Shown here: piece after piece, positions 5,421-9,242 of the stretch | Position numbering within the stretch: the stretch's first letter is position 1 | How the letters are laid out: each line of letters opens with the position of its first letter | Assembly: GCA_049454855.1 (NCBI GenBank) | Contig: JBMUAQ010000082.1 | Span: forward strand, 1 to 9,242 | From: UBA2093 sp049454855 | Lineage (GTDB): Bacteria; Actinomycetota; Acidimicrobiia; Acidimicrobiales; Ilumatobacteraceae | Length of the DNA stretch: 9,242 nt | Direction: 5' to 3' | Made by a program: the position numbers and the translations under genes | The notes under the pieces: generated by a model | What the model was told of the DNA's origin: nothing | Database searches by the model: none | The model's input: only the letters and a program-made list of their open reading frames with translations

Positions 5421-5426
5421 CGTCCC

Positions 5427-6128
5427 GTGGCCGAAAAATGGGACCGTGACTCCCTCCCCGAGGGAACCGAGAAGGCCGCCATGGTGCGCAGCATGTTCGA
5501 TGCCATCGCACCGCGGTACGACCTCGTCAACCGGATCATGACGTTCCGCCTCGACGTGCGCTGGCGGCGCAGGGCCGTGCGCGACCTGCGGCTGCCTGCG
5601 GGCTCGATGGTGCTCGACCTCGCATCGGGAACGGGCGACCTCTGTGTGGACCTCAGGCGTGCAGGGCTCGTGCCGGTGTCCATGGACCTGTCGTTCGGGA
5701 TGCTGTCGAACGACCGCAGCGGTGCGCCCAGGGCCCAGGCCGACATCCTCCGGCTTCCCGTGCCGGACGGCGCGGTGGACGGCGTGATCTGCGGGTTCGC
5801 CCTGCGCAACCTCGTCGACCTCGACCGCTTCTTCGCCGAGTGCGCGCGCGTCCTGCGGCCGGGCGGCCGCGTGGCCCTGCTGGATGTCGGCGTGCCGCAC
5901 AACCCGCTCGTGCGCGCGGGGAACAGCATCTACTTCGGCCGGATCGTGCCCCGCATCGGTGCGCTCCTCAGCGACGGGCCGGCGTACCGCTACCTCCCGC
6001 GCAGTGTCGCCTATCTGCCCGACCGCGCCGTGCTGGTCGAGAAGCTGCGTGCCGCAGGCTTCGCCGATGCGGTGCACCACCAGTTGTCCGGTGGCCTCAC
6101 CCAGTTGATGACGGGAACCAGGAACTGA
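5427..6128 (+). CDS. menG: Demethylmenaquinone methyltransferase (MenG/UbiE)
   Basis: A 233-residue class I SAM-dependent methyltransferase that would methylate demethylmenaquinone at the last step of menaquinone synthesis. Family motifs: FDAIAPRYDLVNRIMTFRLD (24-43), the SAM-binding motif I VLDLASGTGDLC (62-73), the acidic residue of motif II in VSMDLS (84-89), GFALRNLVDLDRFFAECARVLRPGGRVALLD (123-153) and Tyr169 in NSIYFG. Length is normal for the family. It starts with GTG, positioned six bases after TAGCCT. It is separated from menF by two bases, so the two form a small menaquinone operon, and menD lies just beyond on the other strand. Because menF and menD are adjacent and nothing for ubiquinone synthesis is here, the menaquinone role is preferred over UbiE's ubiquinone role. 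Confidence 0.92.
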   Translation: MAEKWDRDSLPEGTEKAAMVRSMFDAIAPRYDLVNRIMTFRLDVRWRRRAVRDLRLPAGSMVLDLASGTGDLCVDLRRAGLVPVSMDLSFGMLSNDRSGAPRAQADILRLPVPDGAVDGVICGFALRNLVDLDRFFAECARVLRPGGRVALLDVGVPHNPLVRAGNSIYFGRIVPRIGALLSDGPAYRYLPRSVAYLPDRAVLVEKLRAAGFADAVHHQLSGGLTQLMTGTRN

Positions 6129-6130
6129 GG
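6120..6130 (+). promoter_or_regulatory. menF ribosome binding site overlapping end of menG
   Basis: AGGA at 6120-6123 sits seven bases before the menF ATG at 6131, within the last codons of menG, whose TGA is at 6126-6128. The two-base gap and this internal site point to translational coupling, with ribosomes finishing menG restarting on menF. Confidence 0.6.
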
Positions 6131-7354
6131 ATGCTGCACCGCACACGGCGTCTCGACCGCACGGTCGACCTGAATGATGTCTGTCGCGGGGACGGGATGC
6201 TGTTCGTGCGCGACGGCGTCGGGGCCGCCGGCCGTGGTGTGGCTCTCGCGACTGCCGAGGCCGCCATGGACGAGGCGCTCGCCGGCCTTGTCCCCGCGCG
6301 CGGGAGCGAGACCCCTGCGCCCGGCCACGGTCCGGTTCTGTTCTGCAGGGTGCCGTTCCGGCCCGATCTCCCGGCCGATGCCTTCCTCCCGCGTCTGACC
6401 GTCACGAAGGATGCCTCGGGGGCGGCATGTGCGACCCTCGTCGGGCCCGACGACGACTCCGTCTCCGACGCCGCTCTCGATGCCGCCCTCGATGAGGCCC
6501 TCCGCCCGAAACCCCCGGTGCCGGCAGCCGGGTCGTTCACGGTGAGCCCCGTGACGCCGGTGGACTCCTACCTCCGGGCGGTGACGGCGGCGCGCGATGC
6601 GGTGCGTGCGGGGAAGCTGTCGAAGGCAGTCATCGCACGCGACGTGATGGTGAGTGCCGACGGCCCCATCGACGTGCACGCGGTGCTGCTGCGTCTGCGC
6701 GCATCGTTCGGCCGCAGCTACAGGTTCTGCGTGGACGGGTTGATCGGCGCCTCACCCGAGCTGCTCGTGCAGGTGGAGGGCCGCACCGTGCGCAGCCACC
6801 CCCTGGCGGGCACCGCACCGCGCACGGGTGACCCCGACACGGACAGGCGACTCGCCGACGAGCTCATCGCCAGCACGAAGAACCAGGTGGAGCACCGTGT
6901 GGTGATCGACATGGTGCACGACACCCTCCTGCCGCGCTGTTCGTATCTCGACTGGGAGCCCGAGCCGTCCATCGTGACGGTGGCGAACGTGCAGCATCTC
7001 GGGACTGCGGTCGAGGGGGCACTGTCCGAGCCGCGCCCCGCCGTGATGGAGCTCGTCCGCGACCTCTGCCCCACGCCCGCCCTCGGAGGTCACCCGGGCG
7101 CCGAGGCCATCGCCTTCGTGCGCTCGGTGGAATCCTCGGAGCGCGGGCACTACGGCGGCGCGGTGGGCATCCTCGACACTCACGGCAACGGCACGTTCGC
7201 CGTCACCATCCGCTGTGCGGTGCTGTCGGGGGACCGACGCTCCGCCACGCTCTTTGCCGGGGGCGGAATCGTGGCCGAGAGCGAACCGCTCTCCGAGCTC
7301 GCCGAGACCCAGGCGAAGTTTCAGGCGATGCTGTCGGCACTCGTCAGGCCGTGA
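6131..7354 (+). CDS. menF: Isochorismate synthase (MenF)
   Basis: A 407-residue chorismate-utilising enzyme converting chorismate to isochorismate, the entry step of menaquinone synthesis. The variable N-terminal third includes GDGMLFVRDGVGAAGRGVAL (20-39). The catalytic domain follows: GKLSKAVIARD (161-171) with Lys165 as the expected general base that activates water, LIGASPELLV (204-213) with Glu210 as general acid, HPLAGTAPR (223-231), KNQVEHRVVIDMV (250-262), VQHLGT (287-292), PTPALGGHP (314-322), ERGHYGGAVG (337-346) and FAGGGIVAESEP (375-386). An EntC/DhbC siderophore role or salicylate synthesis is possible in principle, but the neighbours menG and menD argue for menaquinone. The frame is open upstream into menG; the ATG at 6131 has a ribosome binding site at the right distance. 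Its 3' end overlaps the convergent menD by 11 bp. Confidence 0.92.
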   Translation: MLHRTRRLDRTVDLNDVCRGDGMLFVRDGVGAAGRGVALATAEAAMDEALAGLVPARGSETPAPGHGPVLFCRVPFRPDLPADAFLPRLTVTKDASGAACATLVGPDDDSVSDAALDAALDEALRPKPPVPAAGSFTVSPVTPVDSYLRAVTAARDAVRAGKLSKAVIARDVMVSADGPIDVHAVLLRLRASFGRSYRFCVDGLIGASPELLVQVEGRTVRSHPLAGTAPRTGDPDTDRRLADELIASTKNQVEHRVVIDMVHDTLLPRCSYLDWEPEPSIVTVANVQHLGTAVEGALSEPRPAVMELVRDLCPTPALGGHPGAEAIAFVRSVESSERGHYGGAVGILDTHGNGTFAVTIRCAVLSGDRRSATLFAGGGIVAESEPLSELAETQAKFQAMLSALVRP

Positions 7355-7356
7355 CG
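7342..7356. repeat. Short inverted repeat at overlapping menF/menD ends
   Basis: CGTCA (7342-7346), GGCCG, TGACG (7352-7356) is a perfect 5-bp inverted repeat containing the menD stop (7346-7344, minus) and the menF stop (7352-7354). The genes overlap tail to tail by 11 bp, so any terminator must lie within coding sequence. The stem is too short to call a terminator with confidence. Confidence 0.3.
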
Positions 7357-9014
7357 GCAGCCGCGACGGCGGCGTTCAACGCATCGTGCACCGACACGTT
7401 CACCGAGCGGTCGGTGCGCACCTCGATCACCCGGGTGCCCGTCCCCATCAACGCTTGATCCAGTCCCTCGCGGTCGTGGACCGCCGTGTGCGCGATGCCG
7501 TGTGCGGCGCACAGGTGCGCGATGTCCACCCCGTGAGGCGTGCCCCACAGGGTCTCGAACGTGTCGTGGTCGGTGGCGGCCGCCTGCGGCAGGAACGAGA
7601 AGATGGAACCACCGTCGTTGTTCACCACGACCACCGTGAGGTCGACGCCGCGGCCGGCGAGACCCCAGAGACCGTTCGAGTCATGAATGAGCGCCACGTC
7701 TCCGATGAGCAGCGTCGTCGGTGCGGCGGTGCCCAGTGCAACGCCCACGGCCGTGCTCACCACGCCGTCAATGCCGTTCGCACCCCGGTTCGAATGGACG
7801 ACGACGCCCGGCGTGACGGTGCCGAACCATTCCACGTCGCGTATCGGCATGGACGACGACACGACAAGGTTCGAGCCCGCAGGCCTGGTGTCGGTGACCC
7901 GCCGGGCAACGGTGGGCTCGCCGAACACCGCATCTGTTGCCTCGGTGATGGCGCGCTGTGCGGCCGCCTCGGCACGTGACCACGCACCCAGCCATCCGTC
8001 GGGCGCCGGTGTGACCGCCCCTGCCAGCAGTGCCGTCACCCTGTCGATGGGTCCGACGACGGTCTCCGACACGAGGTGGTCGGGGTCGACGAACCTGTCG
8101 TGACCGGACACCTGCACCACCCGGGCCCCCGTGCGAGCGGTCCACTGTGCGAGCACCTTCGAGGCCGGTGGGTCACCCACCCGCACGATCACCTCGGGCA
8201 CGTTCCTGTCGGCGAACTGCGGCACCCGCAGCACAGGGTCGAACGCGACCACCACGTTCGCGTGGCACTCGCGCAGACCGCTCGTGGCGTCGGCAAGAAC
8301 GGGCCACCCTGCCGCCTCGGCGAACGAGAGCACCTCGTGGGTCGAGCCCCGCCCGGCCACCACGACGCCACGGAGTCCGGAGAGACGTGATGCGGTCGAC
8401 ACCAGGGCGGTCGCGTCGACGCCGACAAACGCACGTGCCGTGTGTGACTCACCGGCCGGCGGCAGGTCACCGGCATCTCCGAGCAGCGGTTCACGGAACG
8501 GGAGGTTCAGGTGCACCGGCCCGGCCACCAGTCCGGTCGCGGCCGACACGCAGCGCCGGGCAAGCGGTCTCCACGCAGCACGGGCATCGTCGGACGGCAC
8601 GCCGGGGTCGTGGAACCACCGCACGGCCGAGCCGTACAGCTTCGTCTGGTCAATGGTCTGCGGGGCCGACACATCACGCAGTTCGGGCGGTCGGTCGGCG
8701 GTGCACACCACCAACGGCACGCGCGACTGGTGGGCCTCCACCACCGGGGCCACGAAATGGGCGGCTGCGGTGCCAGACGTGCACAGCAGCACCGCGGGAA
8801 CCCCTGTTGCGCGCCCGATGCCGAGAGCCGCGAAACCCGCGCTGCGCTCGTCGTGGAACACGTGCAGTCGCAGCTCGGACCGGGCGGCGAGGGCCACGGC
8901 GAGCGGAGTGGAGCGGCTGCCGGGAGCCACGACCGCGTGGCGGATGCCCGCGCGCACCCACTCGTCGACGAGCGTGGCGCAGAACGCTGCCGAGATGTCG
9001 CCGGGGGTGGCCAT
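7344..9014 (-). CDS. menD: SEPHCHC synthase (MenD)
   Basis: A 556-residue thiamine-diphosphate enzyme, the same length as E. coli MenD. It decarboxylates 2-oxoglutarate and adds the resulting unit to isochorismate, the second step of menaquinone synthesis. Motifs: APGSRSTPLAVALA (30-43), FHDERSAGFAALG (53-65) with Glu56 matching the cofactor-activating glutamate, CTSGTAAAHFVAPVVEA (78-94), TADRPPELRDVSAPQTIDQ (105-123), SSSMPIRDVEWF (386-397), SNRGANGIDGVVSTA (408-422), and the ThDP-Mg motif beginning GDVALIHDSNGL (438-449) and ending NNDGGSIFSFLPQ (465-477). It is not co-directional with menF, which supplies its substrate; the two converge with an 11-bp overlap. The ATG at 9014 lies only 18 bp from the divergent GTG of the next gene. 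No ribosome binding site is seen, so it is probably leaderless. Confidence 0.95.
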   Translation of the reverse strand: MATPGDISAAFCATLVDEWVRAGIRHAVVAPGSRSTPLAVALAARSELRLHVFHDERSAGFAALGIGRATGVPAVLLCTSGTAAAHFVAPVVEAHQSRVPLVVCTADRPPELRDVSAPQTIDQTKLYGSAVRWFHDPGVPSDDARAAWRPLARRCVSAATGLVAGPVHLNLPFREPLLGDAGDLPPAGESHTARAFVGVDATALVSTASRLSGLRGVVVAGRGSTHEVLSFAEAAGWPVLADATSGLRECHANVVVAFDPVLRVPQFADRNVPEVIVRVGDPPASKVLAQWTARTGARVVQVSGHDRFVDPDHLVSETVVGPIDRVTALLAGAVTPAPDGWLGAWSRAEAAAQRAITEATDAVFGEPTVARRVTDTRPAGSNLVVSSSMPIRDVEWFGTVTPGVVVHSNRGANGIDGVVSTAVGVALGTAAPTTLLIGDVALIHDSNGLWGLAGRGVDLTVVVVNNDGGSIFSFLPQAAATDHDTFETLWGTPHGVDIAHLCAAHGIAHTAVHDREGLDQALMGTGTRVIEVRTDRSVNVSVHDALNAAVAAAVTA

Positions 9015-9020
9015 GGCACC

Positions 9021-9026
9021 TAGTCT
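9021..9026 (+). promoter_or_regulatory. -10 element for leaderless DsbA-like gene, within 18-bp divergent gap
   Basis: TAGTCT fits TANNNT and is followed by exactly six bases (CGCACC) and the GTG at 9033. It is centred in the 18-bp gap, with six bases on the other side before the menD ATG. Read on the minus strand, GAGACT (9027-9022) lies seven bases before menD and resembles the weak hexamers before the two genes at 466 and 944. Confidence 0.55.
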
Positions 9027-9032
9027 CGCACC

Positions 9033-9242
9033 GTGAAGGTCGAAATCTGGTCGGACGTCGTGTGCCCGTGGTGCTACATCGGCAAGCGCCGCTTCGAGAA
9101 GGCGGTCGAGGCACTCAGGGAGAAAGGTGTCACGGAGCCGATCGAGGTCGAGTGGCGCGCCTTCCAGCTCGACCCGCGCGCACCTGCCGGCACCTCCTCC
9201 CCCGCACTCGATGCCTACGCCCGAAAGTTGGGCGGGCCCCCC
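9033..9242 (+). CDS. DsbA/FrnE-family thiol oxidoreductase, N-terminal part (cut by window edge)
   Basis: The first 70 residues of a thioredoxin-fold protein that starts (GTG)KVEIWSDVVCPWCYIGKRRF. Cys11-Pro-Trp-Cys14 is the CXXC redox site, and the WRAFQLDP segment at about 45-52 is typical of the FrnE-like branch of the DsbA family, which is cytoplasmic. There is no signal peptide, consistent with that branch. FrnE proteins are proposed disulfide isomerases or dithiol oxidoreductases; some relatives are 2-hydroxychromene-2-carboxylate isomerases, but those lack the CPWC pair. The GTG start is fixed by TAGTCT six bases before it. Nothing links it functionally to the menaquinone genes except position; it continues past the window. 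Confidence 0.88.
   Translation, partial: MKVEIWSDVVCPWCYIGKRRFEKAVEALREKGVTEPIEVEWRAFQLDPRAPAGTSSPALDAYARKLGGPP

Noticed and set aside
5341..5426. Riboswitch or small RNA in the gap before menG and the dehydrogenase gene
   Set aside because: The gap is only 96 bp, menG appears leaderless, and I see no conserved aptamer-like structure.
5843..6130. N-terminal extension of the menF frame into menG
   Set aside because: The extension is Arg/Pro/Ala-rich and out of frame with menG coding sequence; the ATG at 6131 has a ribosome binding site and gives a normal MenF length.
5331..6146. N-terminal extension of the acyl-CoA dehydrogenase frame through menG
   Set aside because: It runs antisense through menG, which has clear methyltransferase motifs. 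The dehydrogenase family begins at the ATG at 5330, which has its own ribosome binding site.
7215..7979. Plus-strand 254-codon open frame across the menF end and menD
   Set aside because: Antisense to conserved ThDP-binding motifs of MenD, and its Arg/His/Val-rich translation resembles no protein family.
1..9242. Mobile elements, tRNA genes, CRISPR arrays or phage/defence genes
   Set aside because: No transposase or integrase motifs, no evenly spaced direct repeats and no cloverleaf sequences were found; base composition looks uniform throughout.

Overview
The window looks like the chromosome of a high-GC actinobacterium. I favour a member of the Acidimicrobiia or a relative. The evidence is the strong G/C bias at third codon positions, an F420-dependent luciferase-like oxidoreductase, several acyl-CoA enzymes of the kind mycobacteria and Acidimicrobiia carry in many copies, a menaquinone pathway, and many genes that seem to start without a leader. 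The taxonomic call is an inference. I see no tRNA, rRNA, CRISPR array, insertion sequence or phage gene. Ten genes fill about 96% of the window; only about 350 bases are non-coding and no gap exceeds 127 bases.

Layout. (1) Bases 1-338, minus: N-terminal part of an AMP-forming acyl-CoA synthetase, cut by the window edge. (2) 466-909, plus: small four-helix membrane protein of unknown function. (3) 944-1402, plus: MaoC-type enoyl-CoA hydratase. (4) 1414-2385, minus: LLM-class F420-dependent oxidoreductase. (5) 2421-4061, plus: FadD19-like acyl-CoA ligase. (6) 4092-5330, minus: acyl-CoA dehydrogenase of the ACAD10/11 type. (7) 5427-6128, plus: demethylmenaquinone methyltransferase MenG/UbiE. (8) 6131-7354, plus: isochorismate synthase MenF. 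(9) 7344-9014, minus: SEPHCHC synthase MenD. (10) 9033-9242, plus: start of a DsbA/FrnE-family thiol oxidoreductase, cut by the window edge.

The left half is acyl-CoA catabolism: two ligases activate an acid, the dehydrogenase introduces a double bond and the MaoC protein hydrates one. The F420 enzyme could act on the same substrate, which is unknown. The right half is menaquinone synthesis: MenF makes isochorismate, MenD condenses it with 2-oxoglutarate, and MenG does the final methylation. menA, menB, menC, menE and menH are not here.

No exotic gene system is visible. The most unusual content lies between the genes. Coding strand switches at seven of nine junctions, so the genes are almost all single-gene units packed head-to-head or tail-to-tail. 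Several starts sit exactly 6-7 bases after a -10-like hexamer, as in leaderless transcription. One divergent pair (2386-2420) has a symmetric ANNNTANNNT core that could serve as a -10 in both directions. Another divergent pair (menD and the DsbA-like gene) has only 18 bases between start codons. Convergent pairs end in inverted repeats, one of which contains both stop codons.
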